The notes: a model not told the origin generated them from the letters alone. A stretch of DNA of 43,656 nucleotides from Mycoplasma sp. CSL7475-4 (GCF_024834065.1 NZ_JANUYA010000007.1:1-43656); one strand, 5' to 3'. Positions 8,572-19,277 are shown, counted from the stretch's first letter. A program made the numbers and translations.

Positions 8572-10209
8572 TTATTTATATTTATTGTTATAAATATATT
8601 CAATGCCTAATTTTTCTATGTAATAATGATCAATATCTTTAGGTAAATTTTCTCAATAAATATTGACATTATCAAAATTTTTTATCGTTTTTGTAAAATC
8701 TACTAATTTTAAAAATGTTTCAGTATCATTCAAGATTTTTTCTGTTAATTTTGCTGATATTACATAATGCTTAATTTTATCTTGTGTTATATATTCTTTC
8801 AATTTGCTATTTATATGATCGACATAAAGTCCTATATTGATATTTTCGTATTGTGCAACTTGTTCTAATATGGCTTCTATATCATTAAAATTAAAATCAA
8901 AACTTTGGTGACGCAAAATAAATAATGTGTTGGGTCTTGCAAACTTTTCAAAATCATTGAGTAAAACTGAGTCGCTTGTGATTATTAATAAATTGACTGT
9001 GTTTTCTGAAGTATCTATTTGATATTTCAACGATGCAAGATCGTATTTGTTTTTAATAAAATCAATTTGATTCAAGAAATCGACATCATCAAAATTGATT
9101 CCGGCAATTTTTGCTAATGATACACTGTAATTCTCAGTGCTATTTTTTTGACTCACATCTAAAATTGGAGTGTATTCTTTAACGAAGCTACCGATGTCAA
9201 TTTTTTGTTCAAAATCAGTATTTTTTACAATAAATTCATTGAATTTATCAGTATCAATAGTGTTTTGATTTGGAGTTAAAAAAGTATTTACAATTAAATT
9301 TTGTTTTGTCGATTTTAGTAATGCGTATTTTGATTGCATAAGATAATCGGTTAAGTTTTTTAAATCTTGAGGTCATAAACCGCTAACTAAAGTAGCAGTC
9401 TTGGCCAGTGAATTAAATTCTAAATTATCGCTCAGTTTATTTATTCTTTTAAGTATAAACTTTTCAATAGTTTTTAATTTGGAAGGTGATTTTATAGAAT
9501 CAAAAACTAGAAATAATATTCCTTCTCAAAATAAAAATTTAACTTCACGAGATCTGATGCCGAATAATTTTAATAATTTATCTCAAATTGTATTGTTTTG
9601 TGGCTCATTTACTGTGCGTTGTGGGTTTATGGCAACAAAAGAAATCAATTTTGTTTTATTATCTCTTAATAATTCTTGCACATTGGCAACGTAATTGTTT
9701 TGTTTGCGAGAAATAGGTTTAAGTTCGCTTTTTTTTCAATGAATAGTTATGATAAACTCATCGCTATTTCCGTAACGTACTAGCTTGATACATGAATTTA
9801 TCTTTTTCTTGTCATGATTGTTATTCTGTGTTGATTTTTTTAAAAGTGAATTTAGCGTTAAATTTACGTCCGGTTGTTGCTCAACTAATATTTTATTAAT
9901 TTGGCTAACCACCGATTCACTTAAATGGAAATATAAGGTATTTATTTTGTAAAACTTATTTTTCAGAATAACATCATTACCATAGTCAAATGATAAGCCC
10001 GAATTTTTTTGTACGGAAGTGATTCTAATTAGGGAGCGATTTTTTATGTGGTATTTAAAGATAACAAATCCACGGTTATTATTTTTTTTATTTTTGGCAA
10101 ATATGTAATATAAAGAAATCGCAACAATTGCCATCACGAAAATAAATATAAATAAGGAAATGAATAATATTTTGCTATCTATATAAGCATTTATTTTATT
10201 TGTCATCAT
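8572..10209 (-). CDS. Membrane protein with degenerate GGDEF-EAL-like architecture
   Basis: The full frame is 545 residues, open only with TGA as Trp. Residues 14-37 form one membrane helix. Residues about 180-300 follow the GGDEF layout: an FWEGILFLVF strand at 227-236 sits where RYGGDEF would be, and ATLVSGLWPQDLKNL followed by YLMQSKYALLKSTK resembles the typical end of a GGDEF domain. Residues about 300-545 follow EAL: NIGLYVDHINSKLKEY (458-473) where ALDDFGTGYSSL sits, then a KHYVISAKL strand and NVNIYWENLP near 515-523 where VVAEGVE would be. All metal-binding and catalytic residues appear lost. The start overlaps the end of pcrA by 14 nt, so translation is probably coupled. The fold call is by eye, with no profile search. 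The family is widespread but uncharacterised in mycoplasmas. Confidence 0.8.
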
Positions 10210-12400
10210 TACCTATGTGTCGTAGCAATCTGATACCTAAAAAGTATCTGTCAATTGTTTTTTCATCGCCACTTGGTCTAAATTTAATAGTTAATGTTGA
10301 AGGGCTTGCCACCAAAACGGTACCTTCACCAAAGGAAGGATGAGAAACAATATCACCCACAATGATTCGTGAGTTAATACGTTTAATTTCCTTTTCATCA
10401 GTTATTTCCTCAGCAACGTAATCTTTAGCTAGAATATGAGCATCAGAGTTAATACCTAATTCTTTAATAAATTGTGATGGTTTTTTCTGAATACTTTTGT
10501 TTTTGCCGATCTGGAAATTACCAGCAGAGTCAGAAATGAATAAGCGTTTTTTGGCTCTAGTTAGAGCTACATATGCTAGACGTCTTTCTTCTTCTAATGA
10601 TTCTGCATTGTCGCTTTTTAAGACATTAAAATGTGGAAAGACATTTTGTGACATACCTACTATAAAAATATTTTCAAATTCCAAACCTTTAGCCGAGTGA
10701 ACTGACATAATAGTTACATAGTTATTTCCGCTGTCAAATTCATCGCCGTTAGATAGTAATGATACTGATTCTAAATAATCTCCAACTTTTTTATCAGGGT
10801 TATTTTGCTCTCATGATTTGATTGAATGCAGTAATTCATAAATGCTTTCTTTACCCTCGCCTTTTAAATTAACATCGCTAGCAATGTATTCAAAATAGCC
10901 AATATTTTCTAGCATTTTTTGTAAAACAACGTGTATTTTATTATTTTCTAGAGCTTTGTGATACATATTGATTGCGTTAACAAAAAGCACAATGCGACGT
11001 TTAATATATTTGGATGTTGGTAAATCCATATAGTGTTTATTTAAAGTTTCTCAAAGCGACATGTTTTTTTCTTTGGCAAACTTTTGTAAATTAGCAAGTG
11101 TTTGATTATTAATTTTACGATTTGGAGTATTAATGACACGTAATAGAGATAATTCTAAATAATCGTATGCTAATCTTAAATATGCTAAAGCGTCTTTAAT
11201 TTCACGACGTTGATAGAATTTTTGACCGTTTAATATTTTGTGATTAATATTTTCGTCGCTTAAAGCCTGTTCTAGATAAATTGTGTAATTATTAGTTCTT
11301 GAAAAAATAGCAATGTTTTTTAATTGAATTTTTTGTTTTTTTAACGAGTTAATTTCACGAACTACTCATTGTGCTTCAGCCTCAGGGCTATGAGCATGCA
11401 TATAAGTAATTTCAAAACCCTCATCATCGCTTGTACTGATTAAATCTTTACTAAATCTTTTTTTGTTGTGTTTGATTAATTTATTAGCAGCGTCTAAAAT
11501 TTTTTGAGTGGAACGGTAGTTTTGATTTAATACGATTGTTTTTGAATTTGGAAAGTCTTTTTCAAAGTCAAAAATAGTTTGCGAATCAGCACCTTTTCAT
11601 GTGTAAATGGTCTGGTCAGGATCACCTACTATTGTCAACATTGTATTTGCTCCGGTGATTTTTTTAACAATTTCGTATTGAATACGAGAAATATCTTGAA
11701 ATTCATCAACCATCACATACGAAAATTTATCAGCTCATTTTTGGGCAACTTCAGGAAATTTTTCAAAAAGTAAATTAGTTTTAACAATTAAATCATCAAA
11801 ATCTAAACTTCCATAGTCTTGAAGATATTTATTGTAGTTTGTGTATATTTTAGCAATCTTTTTATTGTAAATATCGCTAGAATCTTTATCTAAAGATTTT
11901 AAATGTGCGATAAGTTCATCTTCATTGAGGTTGTTAAATTTAGCATACGAAATAATATCTCAAATTACACTTTCACTTTCGGGAGTAGGGTCGGTAGATT
12001 GATCACCCATCTCTTCTATAATTCTTTTTAAAATTGCTTTTTGGTCAATTAAATCTAATATTTGGAAACCTTTTTTAATTCCTAAATATTCAGAATCCTC
12101 ACGTAAAATTTGCGAACAAAGTAAATGAAATGTTAAAGCTTGAAATTTTCCATCACTTGGGTTGATGTAATTTTTGATTCTTTGTGTCATTTCATTTGCA
12201 GCTTTATTGGTAAAAGTAAGTGCAACTATTTTAGAGGGCGAAACATTCATTTCTGTAATTAAATAGGCGATTTTACGTGTTAATACACGTGTTTTACCCG
12301 ACCCAGCTCCAGCAATAATACGCAATGGCGAGTCAAAGTGAAATAGTGCTTCTTCTTGTTCTTTGTTTAATTCAGATAAAATCATTTCTCTTCTAGTCAT
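10196..12400 (-). CDS. pcrA: UvrD/PcrA-type superfamily 1 DNA helicase
   Basis: The 734-residue protein carries all SF1A motifs in order: GAGSGKT (Walker A, about 31-37), ALTFTNKAANEM, VMVDEFQDIS (motif II), GDPDQTIYTWKGAD (III), QNYRST (IV), MSVHSAKGLEFENIFIVG (V) and LAYVALTRAKKRLF (VI). The C-terminal region keeps VGDIVSHPSFGEGTV, the small beta domain typical of PcrA that binds RNA polymerase or partner proteins. It is a 3'-5' helicase for nucleotide excision repair and replication-conflict clearance. GGAGG lies 7 nt before ATG 12400. The start overlaps the RDD gene by 8 nt and the end overlaps the GGDEF-EAL-like gene. Confidence 0.95.
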
Positions 12401-13058
12401 TTTTGTCCTCCATAAATATTATTTCTATTTTTTCAACCTTAGATGGAATAAGTTTGATTTGCTTTAATTTGTCGCTTTGCGTATAGTGTTTGATGTAAGC
12501 GATACGATAATAAAAAATTCTTTCGAATAACCCACTGCGTTTTTTAGATGCTAAAATCAATCCGTAATTCAATAAAATAAACATCGTTCATGCTCCGCTT
12601 AAGACCGAGACAAGACGTGCTAAGAAAACTAGATTTCACTTTAAGTTATTTAATTGTGTAATATCTGATATATATAAATTTTTAACCTGTGAAGGTCAAA
12701 TGCCAACTAGCATAAGTAGTACTATTAAGGAATAAAAAGCAAAACCGGGACTAAAAATTATTAAGCACTTTACTAATTTGTGTTTTTTAGTCTTCGGAAG
12801 AACTTGTAAGCGTGAAACGAGTAATCCGATTGTGCGGTAGTTCCAAAAATAAGGAATTACGATGAATAAAATAGCATTAATTGCTCACGAAAATACTAAA
12901 AATGTATACCATGAACTTATCTTGATTTGATTGTCAATTGAATTTAAATTCAGTAATTTTCACAGTCCGATTGTTAATAGTGAAAAGAGCAAAAAATCAA
13001 TTAAATTAGCAATGAAACGACGCCAAAATGACGCATTTTTGTGTAATAATTTAGTCAT
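12393..13058 (-). CDS. RDD family membrane protein
   Basis: A 221-residue frame with several TGA Trp codons. It begins with the RDD hallmark FWRRFIANLIDFLLF (Arg and Asp in the first helix, residues 11-25) and has three further hydrophobic segments: YTFLVFSWAINAILFIVIPYFW, CLIIFSPGFAFYSLIVLLML and GAWTMFILLNYGLILA. A basic cytosolic tail ends MEDKND. RDD proteins are poorly understood; some have been linked to ion or small-solute transport, so no function is asserted. The start ATG overlaps the stop of the glycosyltransferase (TAATG), and the TAG stop lies inside the first codons of pcrA. This places it in the asnS-pcrA operon. Confidence 0.85.
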
Positions 13059-14071
13059 TAAAGATTTTTATAAATTTGAACAGCGGTTTCCAAATCAGGT
13101 AAATTTCTTAAATATTCAGCTTCTTTATTAATTTTGTTTACATAGTTATTTGCTAGAAAAATCTGGAAATTTTCTTCGTGGTAATCTTTCAAAAATGTGT
13201 AAAGATCATTTAAAAATTTTTCACCACGTTTTTCGTTGTATTTTTTACGTGAATCAAAAATGTAATGCAACACTTTAAATACTGAAAATTCTCTTGAATT
13301 TAAAAAGCCTAGTAAAACAATTTGTAAAAAGTAGAGTTTTGCGTATGTAATTTCGGAAAGCAAATCTAAATTGTTAGTTGTGATGAAATTCTCAATTATT
13401 TTGAATTGTGTTAAAAAGTTGTTTGGGGCAAGTCAAGTTGATGATGAAATGTGTTCTTTAACAGGAGAAACATTTCAATACATATACGAACTAGCATTGA
13501 CTAGTAAAACATATAGTAATTCAGTTGCAAACTTAGTGTCGTTCATTTCTTTAACACGATAGTTTATAAATTGTTCAATAAAACTCTTTTTAAATACCTT
13601 GTTAAAAATGAATGGAAAAGCATAGGCAACGAATTCTTGACTCTCTTTTTTATTGATTAATGTGTTAGTGTTAATTCTTGGTTGTGGGTGTCACTTAATT
13701 GAACCGGTTAAATTTGGTCTAAATTCCAAAATTTGTGGTTGATTATCAATTAATTTGTTGGTTAGAATTCTTACAAAATTCTTTTTAATTACTGAGTCAG
13801 GACTCAAAACATATACATACTGATTTTTAACTAAATGCAAAGCGGTTATAATGTCGCTTTGTATACTTTTTCGTTTTTGGTTAAAAACAACTTTAACCCT
13901 AGAACCAAAAAACTCAACAACGCTCTCAATGACTGAATACATTTTTTTGTTGGCTTTTGAAACCACAAAAATAACTTCAAAGTCCTGATTGTTTTGGTTG
14001 CGCAAAACATCAGAAATATATTCAAGTTCTTTTCAATCCATTATTGATGGGGTTATGATTGATAATTTCAT
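13058..14071 (-). CDS. Glycosyltransferase family 2-like protein
   Basis: A 337-residue frame starting MKLSIITPSIMDWKELEYI, the standard opening strand of a GT-A glycosyltransferase. It continues QDFEVIFVVSK and YVYVLSPDSVIKKNFV near residue 92, where the DxD metal site normally falls. Here it reads SPDS, so the metal motif is weak. The C-terminal half is helical, with no clear membrane span. It may transfer sugar to a lipid or capsule-like polymer, but donor and acceptor are unknown and the eroded DxD leaves activity uncertain. AAAGGAG precedes ATG 14071 by 5 nt. It lies 14 nt after asnS and overlaps the RDD gene by one base. Confidence 0.8.
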
Positions 14072-14085
14072 ACAAACTCCTTTAA

Positions 14086-15450
14086 CTACATTTTTATGTT
14101 GCCAGATGTACGAGGGTAAGGGATTACATCACGAATGTTATCAACACCAGTAACAAACATGACTAATCTTTCAAAACCAACGCCGAAACCACTTGAACCT
14201 GAATCACCAAAGCGTCTTAAATCAAGATATCATTGTAATTCTTCTTGACTAATACCGACTTCTTTGGCTCTTTGTAATAATTTATCGTAATTAACTTCAC
14301 GTTGGCTACCACCTATTAATTCGCCAATTCCTGGAACTAGCAAGTCAAAAGATGCAACTGTATTATCATCATTTTGGTGCATATAAAATGCTTTGAATTC
14401 TTTAGGGAAATTGATGACAGCAACTGGCCCTTTAGCAACATTAGATGCTAGATATTTTTCGTGTTCGGTTGCAAAATCTAAACCGAATTTAATGTCTTGC
14501 TCTTCAAAAATATTTTTTACTTTTTCTAATTCTTTTAACGCATCACGATAATCAATAATAGCCAATTTAGTGTTGATAAATTTATTTAAATTGTTCAGTA
14601 ATTCACTGTCAACATTTTCAACTAAAAATTTAAATTCTTCAGGATGGGCATCAATTGTGTTTTTGATAACAGTTTTAAGAAAATCATCGGCTAAATTGAT
14701 TATATCTTTCAACTCATAAAAAGCAACTTCTGGTTCAATCATTCAAAATTCAGCTGCGTGTTTTTTTGTATTTGAATGTTCAGCTCTAAATGTTGGCGCA
14801 AATGTATAAACTTTTTTAAATCCAATCGCATAGCTTTCAGCATGTAATTGACCAGTTACACCTAAAGTTGCTTTTTTGCCTGCACCAAAAAATGGGTTTT
14901 TAGAATTTGAATCATTGACCTCGAATGTTTCACCAGCACCTTCACCATCGTTAGATGTAATAATTGGTGCATTAAAGTATAAAAAGTTATTTTTGGCGAA
15001 ATATTGATGTACTTGTAAGGCTAGTGTTGATCTAATAAGCATTACTGTTCTTAGTAAATTTGTTCTATGTCTTACGTGTGGAATTTCTCTTAAAGTTTCT
15101 AAATTGATTGCTTGTTTTTGAATAGGATAATCTAAATCAGCATCTCTTAAAAGAACAAATTCTTCACCAACCAATTCCATAGGTTGTGGAGCATTAGGGG
15201 TTAAAACAACTTCACCTTTAACCTCAATCGCAGCACCTAAATGAATTTGTGCTAAGGCATCAAAATCAAAATTAGTGCCTTTTAAAGTGACTTGTAAGTT
15301 TTGAACTGTTGAACCATCGTTGATTTCCATGAATCTAATTTTTTTATTACCTCTATTAGCAACTACTCAGGCATGTAAAACAATTTTTGAGTTGGTTAAG
15401 TTAGCTCGATCTGAAAATAACTCTTTGATTGTAAATTCTCTTTGTGACAT
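14086..15450 (-). CDS. asnS: Asparaginyl-tRNA synthetase
   Basis: The 454-residue class II synthetase has an N-terminal OB-fold anticodon-binding domain ([26 protein letters not shown], split here across residues 22-50), then catalytic motif 2 ([21 protein letters not shown] region, near 220) and motif 3 ([12 protein letters not shown], near 428). The [12 protein letters not shown] segment just before motif 3 is typical of AsnRS rather than AspRS. It charges tRNA-Asn in the cytosol. AAGGAG lies just before ATG 15450. The gene heads the run asnS - glycosyltransferase - RDD - pcrA - GGDEF/EAL-like. Confidence 0.95.
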
Positions 15451-15888
15451 ATATCTCCTTGTCCGTAGTTTTTTTGACAATTTAAATTAAATGTTGGTTA
15501 GCAATATAGTTGAATAAAGTAAAAATTTATTACTTTTAAACTTTATTTTCCTTTTGATAAAAATAATTCGTGTTCGTTAATATCAAAATTGAGCTAAAAA
15601 TTCCAACATATGCTTTTCTCTGTTTTAATGAATTGCACAACAATTAATGTTTTTACTAAAATGATTTAAAATATTTAAAATCGCTTAATAACAACGCTTA
15701 TGCTTATAATGTTTATCATTAAATAATAAAATTATATTTATAACATTTATAAATATATTTAATTATACTAAATTTAACGCTTTGTCGTATTAATTGACAG
15801 AGCGTTTATATATTTTTTCAATATTTTAGTGTAAAAAATTCATTTTTTCAATCCAGTATTGAAAAAATGAATTAATTATTGTTTGCAT
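15451..15888. other. Non-coding stretch between mgtE and asnS
   Basis: No gene seen. It contains the mgtE terminator (15837-15873) and a second hairpin, CGCTTTGTC (15778-15786) with GACAGAGCG (15796-15804), where one pair is T.G. A T-rich tract follows on the plus strand. A small AAAGTAA/TTACTTT hairpin lies near 15519-15539 upstream of asnS. The rest is very AT-rich. Confidence 0.55.
15837..15873 (-). terminator. Terminator of the cdaM-mgtE operon
   Basis: A perfect 16-bp stem (15837-15852 with 15858-15873, core TTCATTTTTTCAAT) with a 5-nt loop. On the minus strand it is followed by TTTTTT, 16 nt past the mgtE stop codon. Confidence 0.85.
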
Positions 15889-17334
15889 CTAGATGAAAAT
15901 TTTTAAAGATGCGAATGTGATGGCAAAAACGACTAATATTGAAATAAGTTCGGAAATAGAATTTAGTAAAACTAATGATAAATCAGAAGGATCTTTTCTT
16001 TTTACAACATAAATAATTGGAATTAATGCTGAAATAAATTGTACTAAAGTCATCGATATAACTAAGGCAATCGAGATTCCGGCAATAATTGACCATGATG
16101 CGACTGCGAATTTAGCCAAATCACCTGTCGCTGCCAAAAATATGCTCATACGTCCAACATTAACTAACGCTAGACATAATCCGAATGTAAAGCCGACTAT
16201 AGTTTCTTTAAATAAAACTTTTTTGTAGTCCCCTCGTTCGAGTAAATCCATTGTGAAAGCTCTTTTGATAGTTATATTTGTTTGCGTACCACCATTTCTG
16301 ATGACAGTATTTATAGTTGGGATAAATATTGCAAAACTTATACTTAAACTCAATGTTGATACAATCAATTTATTGGTTACTAAAGAAAATACATTCTTCA
16401 ACATGAAATATCCAGCTATTTCTAATAAAGTTGAGAATAATAATATAACAATGCCTCATAAAATTCTATGTTTTAAAATTGAATATCAAGGAGTTTTTAA
16501 GTAATCTTCGGCCTCAGATGCTTTTGAATTAATACCGGCCATTTTGTATAAGTCTTCAGTTGCCGCTTCGTGAATAACATCAATTACATCGTCACTAGTT
16601 ATCATCCCAATTAGTCTTTTATCCTGGTTAGTAACCGGCAACACTGACATATCATGTTCACTAAAAATTTTGGCTGCCTCTTCTTGTTTATCATTGGCCA
16701 AAATTGAAGTCACGGGAGAATAAATATCATCAATTTTGGCATTTGCATCAGCAAAAACTATCTCTTCCAATGTCAACACACCTAATAGCTTTTGAGTAGC
16801 ATCAACAACATAATAGTAATGAACTAACTCAGCTTTGTTTTTTGAATAATCACGTTTGATTTTAAATAGAGCTTGTTCACAAGTGTATGTGTTTTGAATT
16901 GATGAAATATCAATACTCATAATGCTTCCAACTTCATCTTCTGCATAACTGAGTATTTTGTTTATTTCATTGCGTTTTTCTTGTGGTGTGTAAGCAATAA
17001 TTTTACTTGTAACATTAGCAGGCAATTCTTCTAAAACATCTGCTAATTCATCGCTTTGTAATTCCTGAAGCATTTTCATACTTCATTCTTCAGTAAAACC
17101 TAATGCTAGTTGTGTTTGATGTTCAGTCTCTAAATATGAAAAAACTTCGGCTGCATCAGGTGTTTTTAACATTCTTAAAAATGTAATTTGTTCATCATGA
17201 CTTAACTCTTCGAGTGCATCGGCGATATCAGCATTAGGTACTTCGTCAATCAAGTTGCGTGCACCTTTAATGTCTTTAGCTTCAACAATAAGTTTAATAT
17301 CATTTTGAATCTGTTTTTCTTCGTTTTGTGTCAT
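15889..17334 (-). CDS. mgtE: MgtE-type magnesium transporter
   Basis: The 481-residue protein has the MgtE order. An N-terminal helical domain (residues about 1-130, repeated ADALEEL / LADVLEEL / LSYAEDEVGSIM motifs) is followed by paired CBS domains (about 140-260: AKIFSEHDMSVLPVTNQDKRLIGMITSDD) and a five-helix membrane domain from about 290. The pore region keeps NGGTQTNITIKRAF. In the last helix, the Asp that normally lines the selectivity filter (as in DVLGLLIYF) appears as Glu in ELISILVVF; this is alignment by eye. It should be a cytosolic-Mg-gated Mg2+ channel. The start lies 1 nt after the cdaM stop. Confidence 0.93.
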
Positions 17335-17335
17335 T

Positions 17336-17935
17336 CTAATCCTTCAAATATTTTATAAGTTGCTCTTGAAATTGTTCAAGTCTAACTTTGAAAAAAGTTC
17401 CGTTTTTAACAAATCTAACGTCCCCTGTTTCTTCGCTAACAATTATAGTCAGTGCGTCACAGACTTCGCTAATACCAATTGCCGCTCGGTGTCTAGCTCC
17501 ATACTGATTATCTATTGATTTTTTAGAAATTTTATAGAAAGTTGCTGCATAATGAATCTTATTATCACGAATTATTACAGCACCATCATGAAGGGGCGAT
17601 TCCTTATTAAAAATCGCTATCAATAGTGAAGAACTAATGTCAGCATCTAAAATTAAGCCATCAGTTCTTAAACCATCTAAATTATCTGTGTTCTCTATTG
17701 TGATTAAAGCTCCTGTTTTTGTTTTTGAAAAATGTTCAACAGCTTCTCTTAGTTGATTAATTAATCTAATTTGCGAACTACTACCAAGTTTATCAAAGCG
17801 TTTTTTTGCAAATTTTGTTTTTGATAAATCAATGATTTTAGGCAAAATTATCAATAAAAGAACAACGATTATTAAAGAAAATGTTAAATATAAAATAATA
17901 TCGTTAACATTCATTAAATTATTTTTGTTATTCAT
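17336..17935 (-). CDS. cdaM: Diadenylate cyclase, single-TM CdaM type
   Basis: A 199-residue protein with one N-terminal membrane helix (residues 13-34) and a DisA_N catalytic domain. The two signature motifs are intact: DGA at 117-119 (SPLHDGAVII) and RHR at 148-150 (GARHRAAIG). It should make c-di-AMP from two ATP at the membrane. The single helix and short length match the mycoplasma CdaM form rather than three-TM CdaA. AAAAGGAA precedes ATG 17933-17935. It is downstream of a small membrane-protein gene and directly abuts mgtE, so c-di-AMP synthesis and Mg2+ transport are probably co-expressed. No phosphodiesterase is in the window. Confidence 0.93.
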   Translation of the reverse strand: MNNKNNLMNVNDIILYLTFSLIIVVLLLIILPKIIDLSKTKFAKKRFDKLGSSSQIRLINQLREAVEHFSKTKTGALITIENTDNLDGLRTDGLILDADISSSLLIAIFNKESPLHDGAVIIRDNKIHYAATFYKISKKSIDNQYGARHRAAIGISEVCDALTIIVSEETGDVRFVKNGTFFKVRLEQFQEQLIKYLKD

Positions 17936-17947
17936 TGTCGATTCCTT

Positions 17948-18247
17948 TTAGTTTTCAATTCTTCCGATAAAAATAGCAACAACTAACAATATAACAATAA
18001 TAGCGATTGAAGAAAAAATAGCAATGTATTTTTGAATGGTGCGTTTTTTCAACTCTTTGGCGTCAATTTTACCTTGATTTAGTAAACATTCCGCATTGTC
18101 ACAAGCATGTTCTTGCATATTGTTTTGCTCAACCAATGCAGGATTTTGTAATAATAATTTATTTTCCTCGTAAAGTTTAAGCAATTCTTCGCGTCTTTTT
18201 TCAATTTTTTCTTTTGAAATCAAAGGATCTCTTTCGGTGTAAGCCAT
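17948..18247 (-). CDS. Small hypothetical protein with C-terminal membrane anchor
   Basis: A 99-residue protein. The first 70 residues are charged and probably coiled (EKIEKRREELLKLYEENKLL), with two Cys (HACDNAECLLN). One membrane helix follows (YIAIFSSIAIIVILLVVAIF, about 74-93). It would sit tail-anchored with a cytosolic N-terminus. TAGGAGG is placed just before ATG 18247. It is the first gene of the cdaM-mgtE run, 12 nt upstream of cdaM. I do not recognise a family. The position suggests a membrane partner or regulator of CdaM, but that is inference only. Confidence 0.8.
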   Translation of the reverse strand: MAYTERDPLISKEKIEKRREELLKLYEENKLLLQNPALVEQNNMQEHACDNAECLLNQGKIDAKELKKRTIQKYIAIFSSIAIIVILLVVAIFIGRIEN

Positions 18248-18381
18248 TTAGCCTCCTATATCAATACATATAATTATTATATTATATAACTAAATTTTAA
18301 ATATTAATTATAGTATTGATTGAAGTGTGGTATATAGTCATTTTTGACTAATTTACTGAATTTCTAACTGAAAAAAGATAA

Positions 18382-18418
18382 TTTCATTGCAAAAAAGTAA
18401 TATAATTTTGCAATGAAA
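18382..18418 (+). promoter_or_regulatory. 13-bp perfect palindrome spanning the -10 box and start codon of dCMP deaminase
   Basis: TTTCATTGCAAAA (18382-18394) and TTTTGCAATGAAA (18406-18418) are perfect inverted repeats with an 11-nt centre. The centre contains the TATAAT that begins at 18401. The right arm includes the ATG at 18413. The ATG is only 6 nt after the -10 box, with no Shine-Dalgarno, so a leaderless mRNA is likely. The palindrome would suit a repressor operator. Confidence 0.65.
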
Positions 18419-18910
18419 AAAGAATCATTATATTGAGACGGTTATTTTATTGCTCTAGCAAAAGTATCAGCAATGAGATCAAAAGACCCAAGCACAAAGG
18501 TGGGTGCTTGCATTATTGACGAAGATAAAAAAGTAATTGGATTAGGTTATAACGGAATGCCTGGTGGAATCGACGAGGCATTCCCATGAAATAGATCTGA
18601 CGACAGCAATAAAGTCGGTAAAACTAAATATCCTTATGTGGTACACGCTGAAGTTAACGCAATAATTAATGCCTTTGGTAAAACTAAAGATGCGATTTTA
18701 TACACTTCTCTTTATCCATGTTCAAATTGTGCCAAAACAATTGTGCAAGCTGGAATTAAAGCTGTAATATACGAAAACGATAAGTATCACGATACAGAAG
18801 ATGCACAAATTGCTAGATATATTTTGCAAAGTTGCAATATTGAAACAAGACAGTTAGAACTAGAAACTACCGTTGACGTCAAAGTCGGTGACAAAGACTT
18901 CATCATCTAA
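18413..18910 (+). CDS. dCMP deaminase family protein (ComEB-like)
   Basis: The 165-residue protein contains the zinc and catalytic motifs of the cytidine/deoxycytidylate deaminase fold: VVHAEVNA (His and catalytic Glu, near residue 80) and PCSNCAK (two zinc Cys, near 103). An N-terminal AMRSKDPSTKVGACIID and GYNGMPGGIDE fit dCMP deaminases. It converts dCMP to dUMP, feeding dTMP synthesis. Two TGA Trp codons are present (YWDGY, FPWNRS). The start at ATG 18413 has no ribosome binding site and sits 6 nt after a TATAAT, and it overlaps a palindrome. It is divergent from the cdaM operon and has its own terminator. Confidence 0.92.
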
Positions 18911-18920
18911 AACATCACAA

Positions 18921-18971
18921 AATAAGGACTAATTCGCTTATATATGGTAATCATTCCTTATTTTTTTTTAT
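18921..18971 (+). terminator. Terminator of the dCMP deaminase gene
   Basis: AATAAGGA (18921-18928) pairs with TCCTTATT (18955-18962), a long loop between them, followed by a run of T residues. Confidence 0.7.
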
Positions 18972-19008
18972 CTTTTTTTTAAAAAAAATTAATTTATTTT
19001 TAATAATC

Positions 19009-19195
19009 TATAATAAGCATGTAACGATACTATAAGGTAATGTTACACAAACAAAAAACCGGAAACACAAATTTTGAACATTTTCATTTTTTTATCCAAA
19101 AAATAATCATTAAACTTCCCCCTTTGTTGTTTAATGAATAGATAAATATTTATAATTTTAATAAACGGAGAACCCCAACTCCGTTTTCTTTTTTT
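19009..19195 (+). ncRNA. Candidate small RNA with C-rich loops
   Basis: A TATAAT (19009-19014) is followed by three hairpins and no reading frame. Hairpin 1 is TGTAAC (19020-19025)/GTTACA (19042-19047). Hairpin 2 is CATTAAAC (19108-19115)/GTTTAATG (19129-19136) with loop TTCCCCCTTTGTT. Hairpin 3 is AAACGGAG (19163-19170)/CTCCGTTT (19179-19186) with loop AACCCCAA and a T-run, i.e. a terminator. C-rich unpaired loops are the mark of regulatory RNAs that pair with G-rich Shine-Dalgarno sites in Firmicutes. The next gene has a separate promoter, so this looks like an independent transcript of about 170 nt. Confidence 0.6.
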
Positions 19196-19277
19196 ACTTT
19201 TTTGTGCAAAAAATATGGATCATAAGTTTAAATAGTTCTATAAATTAGCATCAAAAATCTAGGCCTATAATTTAAAT

